From contig JAJYJL010000066.1 of NCBI GenBank assembly GCA_021789565.1, positions 3,626 through 13,474 on the forward strand: a stretch of 9,849 nucleotides of DNA. The letters run 5' to 3'. Position numbers and translations under genes: made by a program. Of this stretch, positions 1-6,725 are shown one piece after another. The notes beneath the pieces are model-generated. The model saw only the letters and a program-made list of their open reading frames with translations, searched no databases and had not been told where the DNA came from. The stretch comes from Acidobacteriota bacterium (GTDB lineage Bacteria; Acidobacteriota; Terriglobia; UBA7540). How positions within the stretch are numbered: the first letter of the stretch is position 1; each line of letters opens with the position of its first letter.

Positions 1-410
1 CCCTGCGCGTGCTCGTCCCCGCTGTAAGCAATAATCCGGCGGGCCCCTCCCTGGCGTGCCAGGTCAACAAAACTCGGATGGCTTTCAAGCACCAGCGCCC
101 AGTCCAGGTCCAGCGCTCGCAGTTTGAGATGGATGCGCCTTTTCTCTTGACTGAGCCAGGCCGGAAGATGCCGGCGCGCAACCGGGATGACCAGGTCGAT
201 GTGAGGGTTGAATCGGACGACATCAAGAGCGGCGGCGGAACAGAGAAAAACCAGGTGGCACTGCGGATAAGTCCGGCGGACGGCGCGAACCAGCGGGGTG
301 GCCATCAGCGTGTCGCCAATGGCCCCCGCCCGAATGATCAGGACCCTGGGCCTTCCAGGCGAACGCACATCAGACGGAGACGGTTTCTGATCGGAATTTG
401 AAAGCGACAC
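1..410 (-). CDS. Glycosyltransferase family 9 (heptosyltransferase type), N-terminal part, cut by window edge
   Basis: Read on the minus strand from a GTG at 410-408, an open frame runs off the left edge with about 136 codons visible. Residues 22-39 read RVLIIRAGAIGDTLMATP, which is the N-terminal nucleotide-sugar transferase fold seen in ADP-heptose:LPS heptosyltransferases and other GT9 enzymes (R-x-G-A-I-G-D at 27-33). The next segment gives a Rossmann-like beta-alpha alternation ending near ARRIIAYSG. The family uses ADP-heptose or a related donor to build the LPS inner core on the cytoplasmic face of the inner membrane. The start is set by an in-frame TGA three codons upstream and a GGAGGA box 12 bases before the GTG. 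A later GTG at codon 15 lacks a clear ribosome binding site. It is divergent from rfaE1, which makes a heptose precursor, so a joint LPS-core role fits. The C-terminal donor-binding domain is not in the window, so the exact acceptor cannot be told. Confidence 0.85.
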   Translation of the reverse strand, partial: MSLSNSDQKPSPSDVRSPGRPRVLIIRAGAIGDTLMATPLVRAVRRTYPQCHLVFLCSAAALDVVRFNPHIDLVIPVARRHLPAWLSQEKRRIHLKLRALDLDWALVLESHPSFVDLARQGGARRIIAYSGDEHAQ

Positions 411-448
411 GTTTTCTCAGGGTCCTCCAGGTGCGATTCCCCCCGTTT

Positions 449-477
449 AAGGTAGAATAGCGATTGCCTTGCGTCAA
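449..477 (-). promoter_or_regulatory. Possible promoter for the glycosyltransferase gene
   Basis: On the minus strand TTGACG (477-472) is followed by a 17-base spacer and TACCTT (454-449), about 40 bases upstream of the GTG start at 410. The -35 match is good and the -10 match weak (3 of 6), so this is only a candidate sigma-70-like promoter. Confidence 0.3.
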
Positions 478-480
478 CAA

Positions 481-539
481 GTGTCAAAATCGGACACTTT
501 TCGAGACCCGTTGTACTTGCACCCCACAGGACACTTTCG
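481..539. promoter_or_regulatory. GTGTC/GACAC palindrome plus repeated GGACACTTTCG: possible operator
   Basis: Between the divergent glycosyltransferase and rfaE1 genes, GTGTC (481-485) and GACAC (493-497) form a perfect 5-base inverted repeat around a 7-base centre. The right half is repeated downstream: GGACACTTTTCG at 492-503 and GGACACTTTCG at 529-539. Three copies of one half-site in 60 bases of divergent intergenic DNA suggest a regulator-binding region, but no regulator is encoded nearby and chance has not been excluded. Confidence 0.3.
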
Positions 540-578
540 CACGGCCTGGGACTGAAAACGCGCCAGGCATAGAGGCTT

Positions 579-1577
579 ATGAAAACAAAGCAGAAGCCAC
601 TGGCTAAAATCCTCAGCAAGTTCAGCGGCCAGACCATCGGCGTGCTCGGCGATTTCATGCTGGACGAACTCCTTCGCGGCGAGGCCACCCGCATTTCGCC
701 CGAAGCGCCCGTTCCCGTCGTCCTGATGGACGGCCATCCGGAGCCACAGCGCTTTCCCGGCGGGGCGGGCAACGTGGCCATCAACATTCGCGCTCTGGGC
801 AGCCGGGCCGTTCCTTTTGGAGCGATTGGGACAGACGAAAGCGGCGACCTCCTGTGCAAAGAATTGAAGGCCCGTGGAGTTTCTTGCGGCACGCTGGTCC
901 GCGATCGAGGCCGCATCACACCTCGCAAGCTTCGGATTGTGGCGCACCAGCACCAGTTGCTGCGGCTGGATTTCGAAAAGCCCGCGCCCATCTCACCCAA
1001 AACCTCAGCCGCCATCGGCCGCAGTTTCGCGCGCTGGGCGCCCAAACTGAGCGCCCTGGTGATTTCTGATTATCGCAAGGGTTCTGTTGAGACGGAGCTG
1101 TGCAGCCAGGTCCTTGCGATCGCGCGCCAGCGGCGGATGCCGGTGTTTGTTGATCCCAAACCTGAACACCCGGAAATCTGCCATCATGCCACAGCCGTCA
1201 CGCCGAACCTGCATGAGGCTGAGCTGATGGCGGGACATTCCATGCGTGACCGAGCCAGTCTCGAAGCGGGCGGACGCCGGCTGCTGGCTGAACTCGACTG
1301 CGCCTATTTGCTGATCACTCGTGGAGCGGCAGGCATGACGCTCTTTGAGAAAGGCGGCGCGGTCCACGATATCAGGAGTGAGGCGCGGCCCGTTTACGAC
1401 GTTACAGGCGCCGGTGACACGGTGCTGGCGGTCCTGGCTCTCGCTTTCAGTTCGGGAGCGCCCATGGTGGACGCTGCCCGGCTGGCCAACATTGCCGCCG
1501 GGCGCGTGGTGCTGAGGTTTGGAACATCGGAGGTCAGCCCACAGGAACTTCTGACGGCTATCAATAACGGGGCGTAG
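579..1577 (+). CDS. rfaE1: D-glycero-beta-D-manno-heptose-7-phosphate kinase (RfaE1/HldA type)
   Basis: This 332-residue cytoplasmic PfkB-family sugar kinase phosphorylates D-glycero-D-manno-heptose 7-phosphate at C1, a step toward ADP-heptose for the LPS inner core. Residues 17-35 (GQTIGVLGDFMLDELLRGE) and the following RISPEAPVPVV segment are characteristic of RfaE domain I. The glycine-rich PGGAGN motif lies at 60-65. The PfkB signature DVTGAGDT starts at residue 274, with the expected catalytic base Asp280. The length matches a single kinase domain. The C-terminal nucleotidyltransferase domain of the bifunctional E. coli HldE is absent, so a separate adenylyltransferase must exist elsewhere. 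The ATG at 579 follows an AGAGG at short spacing, and the N-terminus aligns with the family style. The divergent GT9 gene supports an LPS role. No truncation or frameshift is seen. Confidence 0.93.
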   Translation: MKTKQKPLAKILSKFSGQTIGVLGDFMLDELLRGEATRISPEAPVPVVLMDGHPEPQRFPGGAGNVAINIRALGSRAVPFGAIGTDESGDLLCKELKARGVSCGTLVRDRGRITPRKLRIVAHQHQLLRLDFEKPAPISPKTSAAIGRSFARWAPKLSALVISDYRKGSVETELCSQVLAIARQRRMPVFVDPKPEHPEICHHATAVTPNLHEAELMAGHSMRDRASLEAGGRRLLAELDCAYLLITRGAAGMTLFEKGGAVHDIRSEARPVYDVTGAGDTVLAVLALAFSSGAPMVDAARLANIAAGRVVLRFGTSEVSPQELLTAINNGA

Positions 1578-1594
1578 GGCTCGGGCACCGGCAC

Positions 1595-1996
1595 TCAGTA
1601 GGGCGAATAAGCCAGGCCTTTTGTCTTTCGGTCAACCAGCAGGGCCAGCGCCGGGGTTTGATTGTTGATGGTGACGACGACGATCACCAGTTCGCTTCCC
1701 TTCGACTCAGCAGACACAATTTTGAATTCGCGAACCTTTCCGTAATCACCTTTGGGTCCCCAGTCGTGCAGAAAATCGTCATAGGTGTAGTTGGGCGCGG
1801 GCTGCCAAAGCCTGTAGGCTTCTTTGTAATTCCCTTGTTCCAGTTGCGTCAGGAAATTCGCCACGGCGCGCTTCTCCGGCAGGTTGTGGAATGCAAAGTA
1901 CCCGATCACGCCGCCTACAACGATAATGATGACCAGCAACGGCCAGTACTTGCGGATTCCGGTCTTTGGTTTGGGAGCTTCAGAATCAAAGAGCAT
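1595..1996 (-). CDS. Small membrane-anchored protein of unknown function
   Basis: I do not recognise this 133-residue protein as a named gene. It has a short charged N-terminus, one strongly hydrophobic segment at about residues 17-36 (WPLLVIIIVVGGVIGYFAF), and a soluble domain that should lie outside the cytoplasmic membrane. The segment after the membrane helix (EKRAVANFLTQLEQGNYKEA, about 41-60) has the look of the small alpha/beta DUF4878/NTF2-like domains in which a helix is followed by an 'A-Y-x-L' turn. Strands rich in V and I follow to the C-terminus, consistent with a curved sheet. That family assignment is tentative. The ATG has GGAG six bases upstream. The stop lies 17 bases from the rfaE1 stop (convergent). 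A 204-base gap to the upstream SDR gene suggests its own promoter. Confidence 0.75.
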   Translation of the reverse strand: MLFDSEAPKPKTGIRKYWPLLVIIIVVGGVIGYFAFHNLPEKRAVANFLTQLEQGNYKEAYRLWQPAPNYTYDDFLHDWGPKGDYGKVREFKIVSAESKGSELVIVVVTINNQTPALALLVDRKTKGLAYSPY

Positions 1997-2051
1997 CGCT
2001 GTCTCCGCCTTTTATGTGGACAACATGCTGGGGGCGTGTTTCCAATGCGAA

Positions 2052-2151
2052 CATTTTGTGCTGCCCGTAAACATAGACACCGGAAACACTCTTGATGTTC
2101 CCCAAAAGCCTGAATATAAAAACTATCACATTGTTTACGATGCACAAAATG
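2052..2151. repeat. Long interrupted inverted repeat upstream of the small membrane-protein gene
   Basis: CATTTTGTGC-TGCC-CGTAAAC (2052-2072) is matched in inverted orientation by GTTTACG-AT-GCACAAAATG (2133-2151). Ten plus seven bases pair perfectly around an unmatched core of 4 versus 2 bases, and a 60-base AT-rich centre separates the arms. The element lies 56-155 bases upstream of the ATG at 1996 in the 204-base gap. It could be a pair of opposed operator sites around a promoter, a looping site, or a relic of a small mobile element. No target-site duplication is visible next to the arms. Confidence 0.55.
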
Positions 2152-2200
2152 CTGCCGGGGTGACCTTTCGGTTATGAAATGGCAGGCTTCTCCGCCCAAA

Positions 2201-2959
2201 TCATTGCGCCGTCCAGCCACCGTCAATCAGGATATCGGTGCCGGTGATGAAGCCGGCCGCATCGGAGCAGAGAAAGACAGCCAGCGGCCCGATCTCCTCC
2301 ACTTTGCCCCAGCGGCCTACGGGAATTTGGGAAATGAACTGGGCATTGCGCACAGGGTCTTCAATCAGCACGGTATTCATCTCTGTTGCGAACGGACCGG
2401 GGCTGATGGCGTTGGCGGTGATCCCGTGCGGAGCCAGCTCCAGCGCCAGGGCCTTGGTCATTCCCAGCAGGCCAAACTTGCTGGTGCAATAAGCCGTGCG
2501 GTGCGCCAGCGCGACGTGCGCCATGGTGGAGGCGATGTTGATGATGCGTCCGAATTTCTTTTCCATCATTCCCGGCACAAAGGCGCGGCTGCAGAGAAAA
2601 GCACTGTCGAGGTTGGTCTCGATCACACGATGCCACTCTTCCAGCGAGAACTCATGCAGCGGCTTGCGCAGGTTGATGCCGGCGTTGTTGATCAGAATGC
2701 CGGGAACGCCGGCCGCGTCACGCACCTGCCCGGCCATGCGGCTCACTTCAGTTTCCTTGCGGACGTCCGCAACAAAAGCCTGAGCCTTGCCGCCCTGGAC
2801 TTCAATTTCGGCCTTCACTTTTTCCAGCAGATCTTCGCTGCGTGCCACCAGCGCAACCGTCGCGCCCTCCTGCGCCAGCGCCATGGCCATCTGTTTCCCC
2901 AATCCTCTGCTTGCGCCCGTGATCACGGCCACCCGGCCAGCCAATGAATGGTTTGCCAT
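2201..2959 (-). CDS. SDR-family NAD(P)-dependent dehydrogenase (gluconate 5-dehydrogenase/KduD-like)
   Basis: A 252-residue classical short-chain dehydrogenase, cytoplasmic. Visible motifs are the cofactor-binding TGASRGLG (14-21), NNAG (91-94), Asn116, and the catalytic Ser144, Tyr157 and Lys161 (YCTSK). The C-terminus (FITGTDILIDGGWTAQ) is typical of the classical group. Overall style is closest to sugar and sugar-acid dehydrogenases. In this neighbourhood the likely job is oxidation of L-fucose (or another 6-deoxyhexose) to the lactone, or oxidation of 2-keto-3-deoxy-L-fuconate; the sequence alone does not decide. ATG at 2959 is chosen because AAGGAGGT sits directly upstream (2970-2963). 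A GTG at 2974 would place that box inside the gene. It lies downstream of the transporter and the broken oxidase on the same strand, 82 bases after the latter. Confidence 0.93.
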   Translation of the reverse strand: MANHSLAGRVAVITGASRGLGKQMAMALAQEGATVALVARSEDLLEKVKAEIEVQGGKAQAFVADVRKETEVSRMAGQVRDAAGVPGILINNAGINLRKPLHEFSLEEWHRVIETNLDSAFLCSRAFVPGMMEKKFGRIINIASTMAHVALAHRTAYCTSKFGLLGMTKALALELAPHGITANAISPGPFATEMNTVLIEDPVRNAQFISQIPVGRWGKVEEIGPLAVFLCSDAAGFITGTDILIDGGWTAQ

Positions 2960-3041
2960 TGCACCTCCTTGCACAAGAAATTATCACAGACCTGACGCTT
3001 GGACCGGCAGTTCTTCCCACTCCCCGGCGCCGGGCGCGGGT

Positions 3042-3372
3042 TTAATCAATTGCCCGGGTCTCGCGCTCGCGGGAGACGCGGAAGAGGTCCAGGTTGTGGC
3101 GGGTGGCGCCGGTAGTGGCAAGCTCGGCCATGATTTCACCGACCACGCTGCAAAACTTGAATCCGTGGCCTGAAAATCCGGCGGCAATGAATACAAGGGT
3201 GTTCATAATAGGCCAGGCGAATAATCCGGGTGAGTCCGTGCGATGAGCCCTGGTCGTGAAGAAGGTTGTGCTTTTCAAGCCCCAGCACCTTGAGCCCGCG
3301 CCGCGCAAGCTGATAGGCCGTCGCACTGCCCATCCCTCCCATGCCAACAACAATGGCGTCAAAATGTTCCAT
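3042..3372 (-). pseudogene. Sarcosine/N-methyl-tryptophan oxidase-type FAD enzyme, internally deleted remnant
   Basis: Two ends of one FAD-dependent amine oxidase are joined with the middle missing. From ATG 3372 (AGGAG eight bases upstream) about 57 codons encode an intact FAD-binding start: [20 protein letters not shown] (7-26, G-x-G-x-x-G at 10-15), then [17 protein letters not shown]. At about 3203-3195 the homology jumps to another frame, which reads [14 protein letters not shown] and then [11 protein letters not shown], ending at TAA 3042. That second block is the conserved C-terminus of monomeric sarcosine oxidase/SolA-like proteins. Family members are usually about 370-390 residues, so roughly 265 residues (near 800 bases) are gone and the ends are out of frame. 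No active enzyme can be made. The remnant sits between the MFS and SDR genes on the same strand. An assembly misjoin is the main alternative. Confidence 0.85.
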
Positions 3373-3412
3373 TCGCGCTCTCCTGCGGTTGGCCTCGCTG
3401 GTCAGTTGCCGG

Positions 3413-3430
3413 GGTTTCCACTTGGAAACC
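3413..3430. repeat. Perfect 7-bp hairpin between transporter and oxidase remnant
   Basis: GGTTTCC (3413-3419) and GGAAACC (3424-3430) form a perfect stem with an ACTT loop in the 104-base gap downstream of the transporter stop. GC-rich flanks could extend it past one mismatch. There is no T-tract on either strand, so an intrinsic terminator is not supported. It may be an mRNA-stabilising or processing hairpin within the minus-strand transcript. Confidence 0.4.
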
Positions 3431-3476
3431 GGGGCTTGTCGGCCACCGCAAATAGATTGAGCCGTTCGGTATCCTG

Positions 3477-4733
3477 CTATGTTTCTGTGTAGACTTCCCC
3501 TGCGAGCAGTGATTTAACACCCGAGAGGCCTTTGGATCCCGCCGCAAGCAGGCAGACGGCAGCCAGAACAGGGCACACACCGGCCACAAAAATCGCGGAG
3601 CCAAAATGCTTTTGCGGTCCCAGGAGCCAGCCGGTCACCATCGGCGCCAGGACGCCTCCCAGCACGGAGATGGTGTTCAGGAACCCCACTGAGCGTCCCA
3701 CCAGGCTTTTGGGCGAGGCATGCTGCACCATGGTCCAGTAGGTGGAATTGCCGATGCCCGTGGCGCATAAGGAAAAGGTGAGGATGGGAAGCGACCATGC
3801 GCGGCCTGTGACCAGCAAGAGCAGAAGCGTTCCCGTCCCGATGTATCCCAGCACGGCAAACCACAATCTCGCCCGGAACACCCCGACCGCTGCCGCCAGC
3901 CGGTCCGCAGCTTTGCCCAACACGACGTTTACGCCGGCCATAATGAGGAGCGCGGTTGAAAGCACCTTTCCCATTCCAAGGGTTGAGAACCCCCGCGCCA
4001 TGACCAGGTAACTCGGCACCCAGGTCAAAACAAAATACCAGTAGTAGGAGGCGAGCAGGGTGGCCCCGGCCATGGCCCAGAAGGTACCGTTGCGCAGCAG
4101 CATGCCCCAGGTCCACGGCCGGGGCGGGGCCGCATCTCTCAATCTCTTTGCGGCCTGGCGTTCAGCGCGGTTCATGTCCAGCGGGGCGGCAAACAGCCAG
4201 CACGGTACCCAGATCAGAGCTCCCAGTCCGGTGATGGCGAACATCATCCGCCATCCGAACTGGTTGATTAGAATGGATCCCAACAGCACGCCCAGCGCGG
4301 GACCGATGTTCTGCCCCGCAATGTAAATGGAGGTGGGCAGCCCCTGGTCCTTCCCTGAAAAGCTGCTTCGGATGAAAGCTATGCTGGCCAGCGGGCCGAC
4401 AGATTCGGCCACGCCCAGCGCCACCCGCATGCCGATAACGTCACCGGGGCCGCGGCTGAGAGCGATGGCGGCGGAGGCCAGCGACCACACGAGGAATGAT
4501 AGTGTATAGGACCAGCGGATGCCGAACTTGTCCACCAGCATCCCGGCTGGAATCTGAAACGCGCCGTAGGTCCAGAAAAAGGCCGAGAGCAGCACCCCCA
4601 TTTTTTCCGGGGCGATTCGAAAGTCCTTCATCATGTCCGGGGCTGCGATGCTGAGGTTGCCCCGATCAACATAGCTGATCATGATGGCGACAAAGACGAG
4701 TCCGAGAAGAATCCAGCGGCGGCGATTGGTCAT
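3477..4733 (-). CDS. MFS transporter, anion:cation symporter (ACS)-like, probable sugar or sugar-acid importer
   Basis: This 418-residue polytopic inner-membrane protein is of the usual length for a 12-helix MFS carrier. The first helix is followed by [12 protein letters not shown] (21-32), a hallmark of the ACS group that includes hexuronate, glucarate and galactonate permeases. The motif-A loop between helices 2 and 3 reads DKFGIR (68-73). A conserved-looking helix-4/5 segment ([20 protein letters not shown]) follows. Proton-coupled uptake of a sugar acid is the family norm. Here L-fucose, L-fuconate or a similar product of the neighbouring fucosidase is a reasonable substrate, but the assignment rests on context. 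The ATG at 4733 has only a weak GGTGA box upstream. It is the first gene of a minus-strand block and is divergent from the GH29 gene across 492 bases. Confidence 0.9.
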   Translation of the reverse strand: MTNRRRWILLGLVFVAIMISYVDRGNLSIAAPDMMKDFRIAPEKMGVLLSAFFWTYGAFQIPAGMLVDKFGIRWSYTLSFLVWSLASAAIALSRGPGDVIGMRVALGVAESVGPLASIAFIRSSFSGKDQGLPTSIYIAGQNIGPALGVLLGSILINQFGWRMMFAITGLGALIWVPCWLFAAPLDMNRAERQAAKRLRDAAPPRPWTWGMLLRNGTFWAMAGATLLASYYWYFVLTWVPSYLVMARGFSTLGMGKVLSTALLIMAGVNVVLGKAADRLAAAVGVFRARLWFAVLGYIGTGTLLLLLVTGRAWSLPILTFSLCATGIGNSTYWTMVQHASPKSLVGRSVGFLNTISVLGGVLAPMVTGWLLGPQKHFGSAIFVAGVCPVLAAVCLLAAGSKGLSGVKSLLAGEVYTET

Positions 4734-5225
4734 GGCAGGTCACCATTCAAGATGGGTTGTGCAGGCGGCGCCAGGAGTGGCTGTCCCTTACGTGCGGCAC
4801 GGTGGGGCTTTTCAACTCTGAGGCTCCTGCGCCTGGCTTTAATCAAAACGATGTCCTTTCCCGGCTGGGGACGCCGGCAACTAACGTCAATGGTTCTTGA
4901 ATATGAACATTCCAATTGCTTCGGCTGCCGTGAAGCCAGCATTGTAACGTTTGAAATCTTTTGAAGCGAGAAGTTCTTTCTGCAGCGCACGATTCCTGGG
5001 GGGAGCACTGCACTCAGAGGAACTCGGCATGTGTGCCGCCCGCAGAAAGGGAAGTGCTGGAAAAACGTCCGCGCCTGCGTTGGACAGGCAGCAGTAGCAT
5101 CCAACAAGTCTGAGCGTGAAGCCCCTGCAGAGTTTGCAGCGGATAGGTTTGGATGTAAAATCGCTCGCGGCCGCCTAATGGAAAGAATAAGGGATTGGCG
5201 AGGACCCGTTGAAGGGGAGGGATGC
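4734..5225. other. Divergent intergenic region between transporter and fucosidase genes
   Basis: This 492-base stretch has no convincing gene. A reading frame from GTG 5031 runs into the fucosidase but its first 65 codons have no protein-like character or ribosome binding site. The region must carry promoters for both directions. One plus-strand candidate is listed separately. A partly symmetric GTTC-N8-GAAC (4893-4908, with nested GAAT/ATTC) and a TTGTAACGTTTGAA (4942-4955, CG-centred like LacI-family operators) are possible regulator sites but are individually weak. Confidence 0.6.
5134..5161 (+). promoter_or_regulatory. Candidate promoter for the fucosidase-amidohydrolase pair
   Basis: TTGCAG (5134-5139), a 16-base spacer and TAAAAT (5156-5161, 5 of 6 to consensus) resemble a sigma-70-type promoter. 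They would place the transcript start near 5168, about 58 bases before the chosen ATG at 5226. This placement is incompatible with translation from GTG 5031. Confidence 0.35.
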
Positions 5226-6674
5226 ATGAAGAACGAAAAGAAAAGAAACATTGGACGACGCGACATGTTTCGGATGGTGGGCGCGGGGGGCGCGGCCGCT
5301 TTATCTTCCGGACTTGCCACGGCCGCCAGTGGGCCCCAAAACACTCCAACCCGCCGGGCGGCGGCGACAGCCTGGAAAGAAGTGAATGAAACGGACCGCC
5401 AGCGGAGCCGCTTGTGGCATCAGCGGATGGATTGGTGGCTGGATGCCCGGTTCGGAATGTTCATTCATTGGGACCCTTCCTCGCTGGCCAGCGTGGAAAT
5501 TTCCTGGCCCATCATGAGTCCCAGCCCGAAGTGGAACATCACTCAGGATGAGTACGTCAACCTCTACAAGAAATTTAATCCCGTCAAGTACGATCCCGAC
5601 GCCTGGGTGGAACTGGCCAAGGCGGCGGGCCAGAAATACATTGTCTTTACGACCAAGCACCATGACGGGTTCTGCATGTTCGACTCCTCCTTCACGGATT
5701 ACAAGGTCACCAACACGCCCTACAAGAAAGATGTCCTGAAGATGCTGGTGGAAGCGTGCCGGCGGCATCACATGCCCCTGGGCTATTATTACTCGCCTCC
5801 GGACATGCACCATCCGAGCTTTCGGGATACGTCAAAGCCGGCAAAGGAAAACTGGCACGGCGAGCCCACGCGCCCCGAGTGGCCGAATTATCTGAATTAT
5901 TTCCAGATGCAGGTGCGCGAGTTGGCTACGCGGTATGGGGAGCCGACAGTTTTCTGGTTTGACGGCCTCAATAACCAGGAAAAATACGACGGGTACCACG
6001 TGCAGCGAATGCTTCGTGAACTTTCGCCCGGCAGCCTTTTCAATAACCGGCTGGGGACGCCGGGAGATTACGAGACACCCGAACAATTTGTGCCGGACCA
6101 CATCCCGGTGAAAGGTGTTCGCATTGCAGGGGTCAACCCTGCGGAGCAAAATCGGTTGCCTTCCGGTCTGCCCCGCCCGGAGGACTTCCAGCCATGGGAA
6201 ACCTGCATGACCATCAACAATACCTGGGCCTATAACAAGAATGACCACAACTATAAATCAGCGAAAAAGCTGATCCAGACGCTGGTGAACGTGGCCAGCA
6301 AGGGCGGAAATTTTCTGCTCAATGTCGGACCCAGCCCTGAAGGAGTTATTCAGCCGGAGTTCCAGGATCGTTTGCGGGAAATCGGCAAATGGCTGGCGAT
6401 CAACGGGGAGTCCATCTACGGAACAACATACGGACCGTTGCAGAACGTCTCCTACGGCAAGACGACAGCGAAAGGCGGTACCACATACCTCCACATCTTC
6501 GACTGGCCGAAAGAAAGGCTGGAAGTCAGCGGCGTCGGGCGCGTATCGCGGGTGGGTCTGCTGGCACGCGGCGAAATCCTCAGCTTCCAGCGCAGTGGAA
6601 ACGGAGTAACCATTCAGCTTCCCGCAGAGGCGCTCGACTCGAATGACACCGTGCTGAAGATTGAGACAACTTGA
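5226..6674 (+). CDS. GH29 alpha-L-fucosidase with Tat signal
   Basis: This 482-residue protein is an exported retaining alpha-L-fucosidase that would remove terminal L-fucose from glycans in the periplasm. Twin arginines at 11-12 (RRDMFRM), an Ala/Gly-rich hydrophobic stretch and TAAS mark a Tat-type signal. GH29 barrel signatures are RFGMFIHWD (75-83, His81), TKHHDGF (143-149, His145/His146), and VFWFDG with the expected nucleophile Asp246. The late barrel motif GGNFLLNVGPSPEG is present with Asn366. The last 90 or so residues look like the usual C-terminal beta-sandwich. The general acid/base varies in this family and is not assigned. Residues YYSPPDMHHP replace the more common YYS-x-x-EW-type loop, so substrate linkage may differ. 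ATG 5226 is chosen for its strong GGGGAGG box and Tat start. The amidohydrolase gene follows 51 bases later on the same strand. Confidence 0.93.
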   Translation: MKNEKKRNIGRRDMFRMVGAGGAAALSSGLATAASGPQNTPTRRAAATAWKEVNETDRQRSRLWHQRMDWWLDARFGMFIHWDPSSLASVEISWPIMSPSPKWNITQDEYVNLYKKFNPVKYDPDAWVELAKAAGQKYIVFTTKHHDGFCMFDSSFTDYKVTNTPYKKDVLKMLVEACRRHHMPLGYYYSPPDMHHPSFRDTSKPAKENWHGEPTRPEWPNYLNYFQMQVRELATRYGEPTVFWFDGLNNQEKYDGYHVQRMLRELSPGSLFNNRLGTPGDYETPEQFVPDHIPVKGVRIAGVNPAEQNRLPSGLPRPEDFQPWETCMTINNTWAYNKNDHNYKSAKKLIQTLVNVASKGGNFLLNVGPSPEGVIQPEFQDRLREIGKWLAINGESIYGTTYGPLQNVSYGKTTAKGGTTYLHIFDWPKERLEVSGVGRVSRVGLLARGEILSFQRSGNGVTIQLPAEALDSNDTVLKIETT

Positions 6675-6725
6675 TCGCATTTATGTTTGGAGTGAGAATC
6701 TCAGCAAAAGGGATTGGACGAAGCC

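Noticed and set aside
338..1045. 235-codon minus-strand open frame
   Set aside because: It overlaps rfaE1 antisense and the glycosyltransferase start in the wrong frame. Its translation is low-complexity and rich in R and S.
1578..1594. Bidirectional terminator between rfaE1 and the small membrane-protein gene
   Set aside because: The 17-base gap has no stem-loop with a T-tract.
2174..2947. 257-codon plus-strand open frame
   Set aside because: It lies antisense to the SDR gene, whose motifs and ribosome binding site are clear. The translation has no recognisable family features and is a by-product of GC-rich codon use.
2960..2974. GTG 2974 start for the SDR gene
   Set aside because: It would place the AAGGAGGT ribosome binding site inside the coding region. 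ATG 2959 directly follows that box.
3023..3034. CCCGGCGCCGGG palindrome as a terminator after the oxidase remnant
   Set aside because: It has no loop and no T-tract on either strand. It is a GC palindrome that can arise by chance in GC-rich DNA.
3042..3362. 106-codon frame as an intact gene
   Set aside because: Only its last 53 or so residues resemble a known family. The first half is the wrong-frame reading of the conserved FAD-binding start, so it is part of the deleted oxidase gene.
5031..5225. N-terminal extension of the fucosidase from GTG 5031
   Set aside because: It would bury the Tat signal 65 residues inside the protein, lacks a ribosome binding site and overlaps the candidate promoter. 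ATG 5226 has a strong GGGGAGG box.
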